Made by a program: the position numbers and the translations under genes. A stretch of DNA of 64,000 nucleotides from Rotaria sp. Silwood1 (lineage: Eukaryota; Rotifera; Eurotatoria; Philodinida; Philodinidae). The stretch is from positions 1,532,741 through 1,596,740 of the forward strand of contig CAJNOP010000027.1 in the NCBI GenBank assembly GCA_905250075.1, in the 5' to 3' direction. The notes under the pieces were generated by a model, which was not told where the DNA came from, did not search any database, and saw only the letters and a program-made list of their open reading frames with translations. Shown here one piece after another: positions 1 through 12,796 of the stretch. Within the stretch, counting starts at the first letter, position 1, and each line of letters begins with the position of its first letter.

Positions 1-1557
1 CGTCAGCAACATGAAATACGTCTCAACTAAAGGACAAACAACGAAAGATTGAGGTTTTGCATCGTCCACACCAGAAAAATATAATGATAAGTCAATACTA
101 ATATCAAACACATATTATTATAATCCATATGTCAAATATCCTACCGAAAACAGAACTTAAAACAATAGGGACAAAAAGTTTTACAGTCATGAACATCAAT
201 CATCAGAAATTAAATTGCCATGGAAATGTATAAAACAAAAAGCCTACGCTTTAATTACATCAGCATCTTTACCAATCTATGTTTTCTTTTCTTCTTTTTT
301 TTTTAAAGTCAATCAAAAATGGGCGTCATTCATCGTGATATATGATTTTCAAAGAAAAGTTAGTCAAGCACAGAAAACTCGCCAGTATGAAGAGAACTCA
401 TCGGATAGCTAGGAACATTGTGATGAAAAAACAATAAAATCAACAAAATGTTTACTTTGTTCGTTCCGAACACTGCGCTTTACTTGAAGGTCTATGTTAC
501 AACAATGCTAACTCTAACTATGTTATTATCTACACTACTAGATTATAAAAGATCATAAGATTGCGCTCAAATTCTTATAATAGATTTAGACAACTCATAT
601 CATTGCTTTTTTGTTAATATGATTAGAAAACGTTAATCTGGTTGACGTCAATGTAATATCTTATGAATAAACACTTTTCAATACTTATGCAAGAGAACTA
701 GATCAACTTGAAGATTTCAAATATTTCTTTTCTTATACAGTTACATTGATAAAAAAAATGTTTATTTGTTCATTAGTCTTTTTCTTAAACATGATGACAA
801 TACTAAAGTATCAAAATATGCACCGCATACATGCAGGCAGTTCTGCCGTACGCATGTGTAGCCCGCACACTAACAGCAAGTGTGACTCATTTTTTGGAGG
901 ATGGCTGCTCCGTTTTCGTCCTTTTTCGTAAATGTTTGCTTGGCGACCATGTTTTTTATCACATTAGTTGTTAATGTTACTAGGACATTTTTTAAAAACA
1001 GAATGTAGTTACAGCAAACATTAGAAAGTTAGGAGAAAGAGTCTAATAATTAACAGACTTATTTTTTATGAGATAAGATAACGTTCGTTTTTCATCGAAT
1101 TTGGATACTTATTTATAAAATTTATAAATTTAATTTTTATCAATGTTGATTAAAAATTAATCTGATAGCAAATCACTCTTACTCATGAGGAAACGGTTTC
1201 AACTAATCAATGACTTTCTCATTAAAACCTGCTAGACTACAGGTTATCGACTATGTGAGTTTTCAATATGATCATGAGAAATATCCTCAAGTCTTTGTAT
1301 GCCGATTTTCTAGAAAACTGGTTTTTCAAACTAACAACTATTTCTCTAAAATAGTTTTGAATTCATTCGGATTATAGAGTATATCAAGTTGTCTATAGGT
1401 TAATAATATTGTCTGTTTTCTAAAAATGACTGTCAAAAAAAAAACAATATCATGTTGATATGTATCTGTTGTATGATTCACAATGGCTGTATTCTCCGAA
1501 GAAACAATGATTTGAAACAGACGCAGTTACCCTTTTATCGACCATACGATGTGATCT
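1..1557. other. Gene-free AT-rich region
   Basis: No reading frame here has the codon pattern, splice structure or protein similarity of the genes further right. The frames of 60-65 codons are low-complexity and look like chance. No RNA gene or transposon end was recognised. Confidence 0.5.
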
Positions 1558-2512
1558 AACATGCGGTGCAAAAGTCTTTGCAAAAATGTTCGACTCTATT
1601 AGACCATATTGCCAACTTCTAAACCAATCAAATTTTTTTTTGTTGGAAAGAGCAATGTCTGAACTACAAATTTTGTACCAGACATATTTTTCCAAAATGA
1701 ATCTCAGAAGGAGGAAAAGGCAAAAACCAAATACCTCCAAAAAAGTTCTTGCAACTTCGGTATCGCGCAATATCATTTTCTCTTTTTTGTTATTTTTTTT
1801 ATATCAGAAGAGAAACGGAAAAATACGTTTAATGTTGATTTTTGTAGCAAAAAGAGTGCTCTTTCCAATGGTATATTGGAAGCTAAATTTACTCTTAGAT
1901 TTTATACCAAAATATAGGTTTTTCTGAAAGAAACTGCGCAGTTTGATCGTTCCAGCTACCTGACCGTTTTCCATCAATAAAAAATACTTTTTGAATTGTT
2001 TTTTTCTGCTTAGTTTTTATAATTTGATGCATTTCGAACAAATAACGCACAAAGAATTGAGTTCATGCATGATTGTTAGGAGTTGTGGCTAATGTGCTTC
2101 CAAAGCGATAGTTCTTGCAAAAGACTCCCTTTTACAAAAATTTCAATTTTCAAATGTTTTTGATTAAAGAGTCGAGAATTGATCTAAAAAATTTTACCAA
2201 AGCTGATATAAATAGTCCTTTTGATGCGGTATAATATGGCGTATTTTTTGTTAGAATCCGGTCTATGTAGCTCAAAATAATTGAGAAATAAAAACTGTTC
2301 AACTTGTAAAAACGTTGCAAAAGCTTTTTTAGAGGTATTTGGTTTTTGCCTTTTTCTCCTTCTGAGATTCATTTTGGAAAAATATGTCTGGTACAAAATT
2401 TGTAGTTCAGACATTGCTCTTTCCAACAAAAAAAAATTTGATTGGTTTAGAAGTTGGCAATATGGTCTAATAGAGTCGAACATTTTTGCAAAGACTTTTG
2501 CACCGCATGTTA
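1558..2512. repeat. Long inverted repeat (about 198-bp arms, 558-bp spacer)
   Basis: The arm at about 1558-1755 returns as its reverse complement at about 2314-2512 with only a handful of mismatches. The outer ends begin AACATGCGGTGCAAAAG and its complement. Both arms hold an open stretch of about 60 codons in either orientation; the differences seen inside it include two synonymous changes (AGG/AGA, TCC/TCT) and a few replacements near the inner end. The 558-bp spacer has no recognisable gene. The layout fits a foldback or long-TIR non-autonomous DNA element, or an inverted duplication of a gene fragment. No target-site duplication was found at the outer ends, so the boundaries are approximate. 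Confidence 0.75.
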
Positions 2513-2811
2513 TGTCTAGCGAATAAAAACTTAAATTCATGATCTAATTAAGCACAACATGCATGGTTTTTTTTCTCTCTAGTAGTTTAAATTTCTTTTT
2601 GTACTTTGTAATAAGTGCACACGAAATACATACGTATTTTTCATCAATCTTTTATTTAACAAACGAATTATTATTTAACATATTTCAACAAATTTTTAAT
2701 CACGCTGCTATGATATATCAAAGAAAATAAATCAATTGAAGACATTGTCTTTGAGACATTAGTATACACAGCTATATAAATATGTACAAACGCACACACA
2801 TGCATAAGAAA
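2513..2811. other. Spacer holding the NCAPG 3' flank
   Basis: About 300 bp of AT-rich sequence between the inverted repeat and the NCAPG stop codon. It should contain the NCAPG 3' UTR and polyadenylation site, but no unambiguous signal was singled out. Confidence 0.4.
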
Positions 2812-5800
2812 TTATTTATTTATATCAGGTGTTGATGATTGAGTTGGTGGTAATTTTTTTTTATTAGTAGTATTTAAAGGAGTAATTTCAAGATCAATAC
2901 GACGATGTTTACGTTGTTGACGAAACGATGGTGTTGATACTGGAATTTGTTGAGATTGTTGATCTTGTGGTTTACGTGCACTTGATCGAAGTACCATACG
3001 TGTTGCATTTGTTACACTATTACGTGGTGGACTAAGTGATTCAGTTGATGTAGCATCTGCATGTGCTCGTTTATTAGCTGATGAAATAGATTGAGGTTGA
3101 GGTTCTTCATTTTCAATATCTGATGTTGCACCTTCATTTTCTGATGCTGATGATGGTGATGAACATGATGAAGTATCAGTATCATTGTCAGCATTTTTAG
3201 CAGGAGTTATAGAAAGTTTTGTTGAATTTTTTTCATTACGAAATGTTTGCACTAGTGGATGCGATGGTGGACTACGAGGGGCAGCGGGTGGTGGTATAAC
3301 AATTGAACTAGTAGAATTTTGTGAAAGAAGTGAGTCTTTTACTACACGTTCTATTTTTGAAAAATACAATGAAAAAAAAAGAAATAACTTAAGTTAAATA
3401 GAAATCAAACTTACTCTTTTTACCAAGACCACGAAAAACTGTATCCATGAGTGGTGAGCCAGGTGTTGTTGAAGCTGCATTAGTAATATGTGCTGGAACT
3501 GCACTAATTACTGTAGTATTCAATTGAGATGAATCAGTCTAGAACAAAGAATATGTATTTAAACCAATATGAATTTTAATTAAATTTACAAGTGTCGATT
3601 CATTGAGTGTTGTATCATTATCATCATCGAAACCACGTAATAATTCAATACGACTTGACAGTTTTTTAATAAATAATTTTAAATTTGATTTTCTTTTACT
3701 GACCGTTAAATACTATAAAATAGAATATGTTTAGTTATATATGATTGTTAATTAAAACATACTTTATTGACTTTCTTTGATTTACGTCTTAAACCTTTAA
3801 TAATTGTCCAATCATCTGTCGTTATATCAATTAAATTTAATGTTGTTATTAATGAACGAATAAGATCATCGTTAGTCGATGATTTTAATTGAGTAAGTAT
3901 TGTATGGGCAACATAAAAATGATATTTTAATCGAGCCTTTAAAAATCAATACAAATATCAATGATTATTTTTATCAGTTTTGATAGGAAAACAAAATTTA
4001 CTTCATGTTTTTGTTTTTCAACAGTTTCTTTATCAAGTGTTTGTTTATTTACTGATACCATTGAATTATTTAAATGAGCATGAATTGTTAAATCAAGATC
4101 AGTTGTTGGATCAGGTAAATCAACATTTGTTGCATCACCTGAAGATTGTGGTGCAGTTTGCATAAGATGATCAATAACTGCTCGTTCTCGAATTTGATGT
4201 AATTGAAGAAAAAGTTTTATAGCATCAGCAACAAATGTTGGTTCTTGTTTAGTTGAATCATTTCTTAAAAGGCCATCAATAGATGGTTGTAAAGAATTAA
4301 ATAAATATTTATCGGTTTGCCTTTGAATAAAAATAGAAACATTTAAAAAAGAAAACTATTAGCGCAATCTCTGTAGAATTAAAATGTAAGACATGAAGTA
4401 GCTGCTGTTACTACTCCTAGGGAGATTGTTTTATGCTATCTATTGTGGGGAGCATTTATTCACCATCACTTTACTTAATTCTTCAGAGATGCAATAAGGA
4501 AGTAGTTCTTGTATTATAGCGAGACTTGATTGATATATGGTCTTTTGTTCGTATATCAAGAACATCTTTTAGTCTGTCATAAAGAAGGAGCATGTTGCTA
4601 AGATGTCCATCCAGATCTGTGATAATCTCTGAGTAGCATCTGTCACGGCCTGTGGCCGTACAAATATCTATCTTAAATATTTTCACGCTTCTTTAAGGTC
4701 GTGCTGCACAAAAAGAAATTTCTATTACCAAAATTTATCAGCATATGCTGGAAAGAATGTTGTCAGAAGACCGCCAACACGAATATCTGTCGATCCATCG
4801 TACCAAGCAACAATTAATTTAGCAAATGCTTCACTACTATTTGCTTGACCAACAAAGAATAATTTAATCATATTAGTTAAAGCTGTTTGACGAATATTCA
4901 CAATCTAAAATAAACAAGAATAAATTATATAAGTTTTTATGATATTATAACTCAACTCACTGGGTCATCAATCTTTTGAGTAATGAGATTAAATCCTTGT
5001 TCAATAGCTTGTATCACTTGTCGACTATTATGTGTATTTTTTATCATATTTAACGCATTATGCCGAATAAACATATCGCCTAATGCATTCAAACCTTCAA
5101 TAACTGCTACCGATACATCATTTTCTATTACCTAAATGAATTAATACGTTAAATAATTCAAAACCATTTTTCTGTTTACAAAAAAAAAAACTTACTTTAT
5201 TCATAAGTTCAAGATTTTCTTTCATAAGTTGTTCATCATAGACTCCAAGTAAACCTAATGTACGAATAACATAGCGACGAACTGCTAAATCATATGATGC
5301 AAGGCTTGACGCAGCCTAAATTTACAAATAAAATCAAATATATAAACACAAAATATTTATTTCTCTTACTAAATCTTGTGCATAAGTTACGAATGATGAA
5401 GGTAATATTTTATTAGGCATTGTTGTTGATAGAAGTTCACAAAGAATTGTTAAACGTTTAACTAGCATAAAATCACGACCAGTCTATTTACACAAAAAAA
5501 AAATGGAAAACCATTTAAATTTCACAACAGCAAAATGTAAAAGAATTAAATACAGTTGAACGATCACCAGTAGAACTGATTGCACTGATTTGTGATTGTG
5601 ATTGAGTTGATATAATTGTATGATCATAATGTGAAAGACGATCTTTAACTTCACTAAGATCTTTTTCAAGTCGAACACGTTCATCAATATTTTGTGATGC
5701 TATATCATGATCACGAATTCGATGTAATGAGTCTTGTAAAGCTGATTGACGTTCACGTAAAGCGATAACCTTGAAAAAAATCATAGAAAATTAGTTTTTT

Positions 5801-8800
5801 CTTCTAATTAACTTACTTCATGTTCACTCTTTCGATCTGCTAAAATATGTTCTGTACGTCGATTTACACGTTTTTCAAGATCAGCTAATATTTCAATAGT
5901 TTTTCGTTGTCGATGTTCAAATTTTGGTTCAATTTTTTTCATAATATTCATTATCATTTTATATGTTGTTGCTTCAATTTCTTCCATAAAAAACATATCA
6001 CGACATAATGTTTCAACACGATATCTTCCAGCAAGATCATCAAATTTACAATGAACCATAACATGTAAAACACAATCAACAACAAAATTTATTTCTGCAA
6101 CTACTGAAGCCATTGATGAATCATCATGATATGAATGAATTAGTCTTAATATGAAAGACATTGAATACAAAAACAATGAAGAGAAAAAATAAAATCATTT
6201 ACTCATAAAGTACATCGACAAGATCGACAAGTTCCGGTAGAATAGCATCAAGTTTTTCATTATATTCATTATTTCGACTGAGATATTCGACAAGATGTTG
6301 CCAAAAAAATGCCGATTCACAATCGAGCTGTTCAACACCAATTAATCTTCTTCAATTTCGAATTAAAGCAAAAAGAAAAAATAAAATCAGACAAAAAAAC
6401 AAAGGTGACAGTATTTTTGATCATCAACTTGTTTCAGCATTCATTTAACATTATTATTATTAATGAAGTGTAGATCCTGCACCAGGCCGACGAAAACATC
6501 ATCCTCACTCTTCAGTGCTCCTCACTGTCAATAAGACCAATTAGTTTAGGATATTGTTAGTCTGGATTAAAATCAAAATATAATGTACAAAGCGAAAACA
6601 ATATAATACATTACAATAATAACCTCGGAAACAATAGTTTTTGTACTTCTTTATGTCACCAACACCATTTGATGTGCTCTGCCACATACGGCGGAACGCA
6701 CCTAACTGATCCACGCTGATGGCAATTACTTTGAAGGTTATAACCATTTTATTGATATTTTTACCTATCACAAGCTGGGCTCCGATTCATCCTATAATTC
6801 CTATTTTTTTGAAAAATCCCATATTTTGTCCTATAATTCGATTGATTTTCCTATATTTTGTCAAAAAAGTGGAAAAATTTTACGAGACTTGACTTTTTCC
6901 TGATGGGGAGTACAGGGATCTTCGCGGCGGTACCCCCCCCCCTGGGTCGTCAGTTTTTACGAGAAAACCGGGCCATGTGAATAGCTATTTCTGGCAAGTA
7001 AAGCACATACATTTGAGGTGCGGTTCGACGTACAATACCTAAATTGTGGTCAATTTTTTACTTTTTTTTAGTGAAAACAATCGCGTAATTCAGAAAACGA
7101 AATCCTATATAGGAATTCCTATAATTTCGAAAATATTTAATTGGAAGCCAGTTTATAACAGCTTCATTAAAACGATATTCGAGCAGAGAAGTTAAAAAAT
7201 GCCAAAACAAATGAACAGAAACGATCTATAAAAAATCCTATATTTTTGTCATTTTTTATCGAAAATCCTATATTTTAGACGAACTTGATCCTCTAAGGAT
7301 TCCTATATTTTAAAAAAATCGCAATCGGAGGCCAGATCACAAGGTATATACAGAGAAACTGAGTAACAGAATTTCAATACAAAATTTTGATCGCATAAAG
7401 TTTTCATGATCATTGGTCTGCTCTTAATGTTACAGTGTAAAAAAAAAACATTTTCTTTTAGACACAACGTTGCTGAAAAACTTCTCTCATAATTTATAGA
7501 GATCAGAGATTGACTTTTTTTTTTGAACAATTCAATAACACGACAAGAAAACATTTTTTTTTCCCATTGAAATATTTATAATGTACCAATGGCTACTGGA
7601 ACTACATATGAACAAGATTTCGGATTAAAATTCGGTTATTCGATTTTTCTTTAGATACCTTGTGCTACGTAGAAATGATCAGCAAAATAGTCATAACTGT
7701 CGAAGAAAGTTTCATCAGCACAAACTCTGTTAGAATTTTTCTTAGAATAACGTTCTCTGCATACAGACAAATGATCATTGAAATCAATATGGATCAGTTG
7801 GGAATGATTCCTTGTTAGTAGAGTTCGGCGGTTATAAAACAACTGGAACCGTAACTATCGAAAAACACATTGGAATCGTTAAATCACCATATAGATACAA
7901 AAATTATTAAAATTGTACGGAAATCTTCATTTGTTTATTCTTGATATGAAGAATTACAATATATATTTATAATACTGTTGCGTTTTAGCATGGAAATATT
8001 TGACGTCTTCAATCTCTACCATTCATTAGTGAAAGTTTCTCAAAATAGATTTAACAGTTTTGATTCCACGTAATATTTTGGAACTGTATCGAAATTACCG
8101 AACTCTGTCAGTTAAACCAATTAGAATATAGAATGTCCTCAAGTAGGAGAATATTTTTAAATCCTGAAAACAAACTGATGAATGAGGATGAGAAGCCGTG
8201 TGGCTCGTATAGAAGCATTCAAGAAGACATAATAAAAAATTATCGTTCGAAAAATTGATGATCAAAAACACTTACACTCGAGAACAAAGCAATATTGACT
8301 TTAGTTCTTTTCTCTTACTTGTCGTTAATAAATGTTTCTTTAAAATGATCATAGTGCTTCATTAAATTATCATCAAAAAGCATTTTTAATATTCTTCCTG
8401 TTTGTTCACCAATATTCGTTACATCGATCATTTTAAGAAAACCAGTTATTGTTTTATGTGCATCTGGTTGACGTGTTAAATCAGTTCCCGGTGGTACTGG
8501 TAATTTATCAATCCATGTATGAACAACACATTCAACAAATGCACGAACAACGGGTTCTTCAGGATCATCCATACCCATACGTACAATAGAACAACGTTCC
8601 TTTGTTGGTAAAACTTTTAATGTTTGAACTTTTTGTGCAAATACATTATATGCACATAGACGAACTGTCGCATTTGTATCGGTAAGACGTCGTAAAAAAT
8701 GTGGTAAATTTGAACGTGTTATAGCTATTGATCGAAGCGATTCTTTTCGAACAAGTGGATGAGAATCATGATCCATTAACCAAATAAGACCTTTAAAAAT

Positions 8801-9549
8801 TTGAAAAGAATTATTTATTGCATGTTTTTCTTTGTGTTTTTATTATTTAAAAAAAAAAAGTAAATACGTTTTGTAATAAGATCATCAGGATCTTTTGTAT
8901 TTTGTAATCGACCACTAGCTTTAGCTGCTTGAGCGCGTACTTGATAACTTCGATCATTCATTCGATCGAGACAAATATTAACAAGTAATTCAAATAAATC
9001 TCCATCTAATTCAGCATTTTCAGCCATTTTTTCTAATGTTTGTCCAATAAGAACACATATATTTGCACGAACATAATCACTCGGATGATTTTTATACTAA
9101 TTGATAATAAAAAAAAAGAAAGAAAAGTGAATAAAAGAAAATATATTTAAATACTTCATCAAAAAATTGTATAACTCGTGGTAAAATTGGATGAAAAAGA
9201 TCCGATTGCATACTATCATTATTTTGAGAATCATTATTATTTGTTGATGAACCTATTTCTAAGGTAAGAAAAGATGAAATGAATTGAAGTGCATGTCCAA
9301 CAAAAGTTGAATTTGACGGGGAAGTTATTATTGAAGCAATACAACGGAGAAATTCGTCATGAAATGATTGTTGATTGCACTAAAAAACAAGGAACAACAA
9401 CAAAAGAAAATGATCAAACGAACAAAGAAGAATATCTTTTTCAATAAAAAAACCTTAGAGTAAAGATCAGCAAGTGCTTTGAGATGTTCACCATGTCGAA
9501 TGTTACTATTTTGTGCTTGATCAAGAACAGTTCGAATTGTTTTCTCCAT
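2812..9549 (-). CDS. NCAPG: Condensin complex subunit 3 (CAP-G), HEAT-repeat protein
   Basis: CAP-G is the HEAT-repeat subunit of condensin I, which compacts chromosomes in mitosis. Traced exons (minus strand, 5' to 3'): 9454-9549, 9155-9379, 8868-9096, 8319-8790, 6203-6349, 5817-6144, 5554-5769, 5370-5483, 5196-5315, 4961-5131, 4729-4904, 4002-4320, 3763-3936, 3590-3712, 3415-3538, 2812-3350. They give about 1190 residues (human CAP-G is about 1015). Family signs are HEAT repeats such as SYQVRAQAAKASGRLQ and HPLVRKESLRSIAI, the CESAFFWQHLVEYL segment, and a basic, Ser/Pro-rich C-terminal tail. Translation starts at the ATG at 9549; six bases upstream lies a GTG. The 5' acceptor of exon 5 could be three bases further in. 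The 1969-bp intron 6350-8318 carries a hAT-like element, and the intron 4321-4728 a dispersed repeat. Confidence 0.88.
4404..4548. repeat. Dispersed repeat family A, copy 1 (in NCAPG intron)
   Basis: About 140 bp that align over their whole length, with many substitutions, to 42190-42333 inside a CEP290 intron in the same orientation. Shared blocks include GCAATAAG, TTTACTTA, CTATCTA and TTATTCA in the same order and spacing. No terminal repeats were recognised, so the class is unknown. Confidence 0.6.
6775..7335. mobile_element. hAT-like non-autonomous DNA transposon, intact ends, in NCAPG intron
   Basis: The 561-bp element is bounded by inverted ends CTGGGCTCCGATT (left) and CTGGCCTCCGATT (right, complement), one mismatch in 13. 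It is flanked by a perfect 8-bp direct repeat, ATCACAAG, at 6767-6774 and 7336-7343. An 8-bp duplication with short TIRs is the hallmark of the hAT superfamily (P-like elements also make 8 bp). The interior carries at least seven copies of TCCTATA(A/T)TT near both ends, like the subterminal transposase-binding repeats of hAT elements. A further end-like motif (GGAAGCCAG) lies near 7142. No transposase frame is present. The identical duplication suggests a fairly recent insertion. Confidence 0.85.
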
Positions 9550-12500
9550 TTGCACTATTCACAATGTAGTAATAGCAAATTTGAAGAAAGAACAAATGCG
9601 TTGATGAACGATCGAATTCAATTCGTACTACAAACAAAGACTACATGACACATCTTCTCTATACAACAAAAATATAGATGACGCTTTTTTATTGTAACTG
9701 AAAAAAAAAATACAACAGGAGAATGGTCAACTATATAAAAAAAATGATTAGAAATAAGTTCATTAGTCTTTATCATTTATTTAGCTATTCATGTTTGCAA
9801 AAATTCTACCAGGCTACTTTTTGTATTACTTATTTTTCTGTAATGATTTTAACGATATCAAACATATTCATATCCTATATTTTGAATGATACAAATAGCT
9901 ATTACAATCCTTTGTTAAACAAACTGAAGAAGAAAGAAAAACATATCTTGTATTTTTAACATCGTGGTAGATCATGTAGAGAAAGAGCGATTTGAAACAA
10001 AATTACCAGATGCAGTCAGGGCATGTTGTAATGTGACATTTATACTGCTTCTAATATAGATTTATACAAAACATAATTTGATTATCAACTGTGTTTATTT
10101 TTTGATTGACATACACATGATAGATTAAATCATCTTCATTTTGTAAGTTTATAGCACAAGAAATATTATCATCAAAAGGTACTTTAAATTAAGTGAAAAT
10201 TGAATTTCAATATCTTACGAAGGAATTTCTTCAGTTGATATCCTTTGTTTCTAGTCATAGTTTGCTTAAAGATAGGACTTACAGTTTAGACAGAAATCCT
10301 AAAAGGATTCGTATCTTTAAGTCTTTTTTTTCGAGTTATAGTCATTTCACTGAATTTTCAGCTTATTACATGATACTAAGCCAAAAACTCAACAGTGACT
10401 TTCGACCTGAAATTGTACTAAATAAAAGATATCATGGTATTCATCATATTGTATTTTAAGAAAAAATTATCCAAATGAACTGAAACTTTCAAAATATAAT
10501 AAGTACCAGGAGTTCTGTTATGGGATAAAATTTCAAACAGAAACTTCTCATTGCAGTTTATTCCGTAATATCCTGCAATATATGAAAAATTTAGTAAAAT
10601 AATCATAAATCAAAAAGAAAAGATTAAAAGCACGAAGCCTTTTAAGTTTGTTATCTAGATCATGAGCCTCATTTATGAGCAGAATATGAGTTTAAACCGA
10701 TGGTATCAGTTTAAAAGATTTCTTTGTTAGTCACATAATAATCTATCCGTCTTTTTCGCATATAATTACTCTTAAGCTTTTACAGTTCGTGGATATTTTC
10801 AATGACGCAAGGAGGAATGAAAAAAGTCACTAGTTGAAATTTCGCATTTTTTATTTTCATGTTAAGCATTATTTAACAAGTCATTCTCCGAAATAAAATA
10901 ATGGTGTTTACTTTTTTTAAATAAAGGGAACAGTACGATGAAATGATAAATTTGTCGAACAAAAACGAAAATGACATGTAATCTATGCTATCATAGTTTT
11001 ACTGATTTTTTAAAAATAAAATCAATACAAATGTCAAACGATTCATTATGCTGTTTACAACATTGTACAATTTAATTGAGTATTATTTTAAAACAGCATT
11101 TGTACTTCTAAATAAAATATAAAAGATATGTTACTTTAAATTTCTATCAGAAGCATTTAATGTATGCAAAATCTTATTGGTATAAAAAAAAGAACAATGA
11201 GCTGAAGAAATAATAAGAGACAGTTGAACAGTATACTCATCATACGTATTTCTTTTAAAAACGAAACATCGTATTTGTATCTCGAATAGAAGGAATGTTC
11301 TTTACTTTAGTTTTGATCTTTTTAATTTCTAGTGACTTTTGTTTCTTGTTTTCTAACTGAACCTATCGAGACATTAAAGTCGTCTTGAAATATAAGCTTT
11401 GTCATACATGATTATTTTACACGATGTTGTATAGTACGCACAACCAGAGTTTACATTCATTATCAAAATTAAAAGCATCATATGTAATATTACGTTCAAC
11501 TTATGCTTTTACCATGAATAGACGTTTTTTCCATTGTAATGCACTACTTTCATAACTAAAACATGTCAATATTCAACTCTGCATCCGAAAAATTGACTTC
11601 TGTAACTAAAACATACATCATTGTCAAGTATGTGTCAGTTTTCAATTGACTAATCTTTATGATGGAAATAAGACAGAATACGAAAAATACTTGGAAAAAA
11701 TACATTCTTGTGTTAGGCCAACCACTTAAAAAATAAACATACGACACTATTTCGATGATGAAGGCATTGAACACTTTGTATGACTTTTAAAAACTCTAAT
11801 TTATTTTTATTCGAAAAATAATATCAATCCTAATTTTAATTTCAAAGTTACAATAAATGAATTGTTTTCGTGTGATACATATGACTTGATCATGTAGAAA
11901 ACCTGTTGTTTGATAACTGATTGTATAATAGACAAAGGGAAATCAATGAAGAATTTTCTCTTATGGTGCCATTAAGATTCGTAAATGTACATGTCTTCAC
12001 TGCTATTCTATAGAGATTCATGCTGTACTTTTGTGTTATCTATGATCGTGTTGCATCCATGCGGATGATGACCAAACCATGATTTCTTGCTACGCTTAAC
12101 TCAGTCGATCCATTTTTCTAGAGCTTTATTTGACATGTTACTAAAATGTTGTCATCAATTCACATATAGTGTAAATGTTGGAATAAAATCAAAGAAGCTC
12201 TAGTGAATGACTTTTTAAAGCAAGAGAGAGGGACAGACAACTCGAAGAAAAACAACTGTGTCAGTAAAAAAAGCAGAAGCGAAATTGAAATTCTAAGAAA
12301 AAATTCAATGCGACACTTCGATAGTCACTGATAAAGATCAGCTATTCAGAAGAAATAAACAAAAATGATCGAATAGAAACAATAAAAGACAGATTTGCTC
12401 ATTAAATTTGCACAACAAAAGCCGACTGTTTTATTTCTCTTTACGAGCCCGGACCTGCAAGATCAGAGCCACCCACCTATCTGCGAGACGAGATCGAACT

Positions 12501-12796
12501 ATAAAAAAATGGTAGGACAAAGCAAATTGAGGCACAAGATGAAAAGCTATGAGATTTGACGAGTCGTACGATGAAAAATTTGTCTTATTTAATGTCATTC
12601 GCTTCGAACTCACCATGGAGAGAAAAGTGATGCTTTTCATGATGGAAAGAATAAGAATGAGTGTCAGCGAGTGAGTTGGTGTCGGTAGATGAATGGGCAG
12701 ATAGTTGTGTCTGTGTTTGAATTCTTCAGTGATACGCAACTACAACACCGATCAGTAACGCAACCGCACTTGCACACTGACGCACATTCATAGCTA
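9550..12796. other. Gene-poor spacer upstream of NCAPG
   Basis: About 3.2 kb of AT-rich DNA. Open frames up to 102 codons show no family similarity. The stretch 12430-12800 is visibly richer in G+C than its surroundings and contains a candidate short spliced transcript on the minus strand, described separately. The NCAPG promoter should lie in the first few hundred bases. Confidence 0.5.
12431..12739 (-). other. Candidate short two-exon transcript, no recognised product
   Basis: On the minus strand an ATG is followed immediately by a textbook donor (ATG|GTGAGT, donor at about 12614). A pyrimidine-rich acceptor ending in TTATAG lies about 115 bases downstream, and an AATAAA in a short 3' flank follows near 12435. 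Splicing as drawn encodes only about 20 residues. Read unspliced, the frame is open for up to 102 codons without family similarity. It could be a 5' leader, a short noncoding RNA, or chance. Confidence 0.2.

Noticed and set aside
1586-1927. 113-codon frame overlapping the left inverted-repeat arm
   Set aside because: It has no protein similarity, is mirrored by an equally open frame on the other strand, and its extension beyond the arm is not shared with the second arm.
4483-4686. 67-codon minus-strand frame in an NCAPG intron
   Set aside because: It overlaps repeat family A and lies between two NCAPG exons that join in phase without it.
6775-7335. Telomere-like repeat array (repeated CCTATA words)
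   Set aside because: Spacing is irregular, and the words lie within a transposon with defined ends and an 8-bp target duplication.
12431-12520. tRNA- or SINE-like segment in the GC-rich block
   Set aside because: Words such as GGTCCGGGCTCG suggested a tRNA-derived promoter, but no A/B-box pair at the right spacing and no cloverleaf could be drawn.
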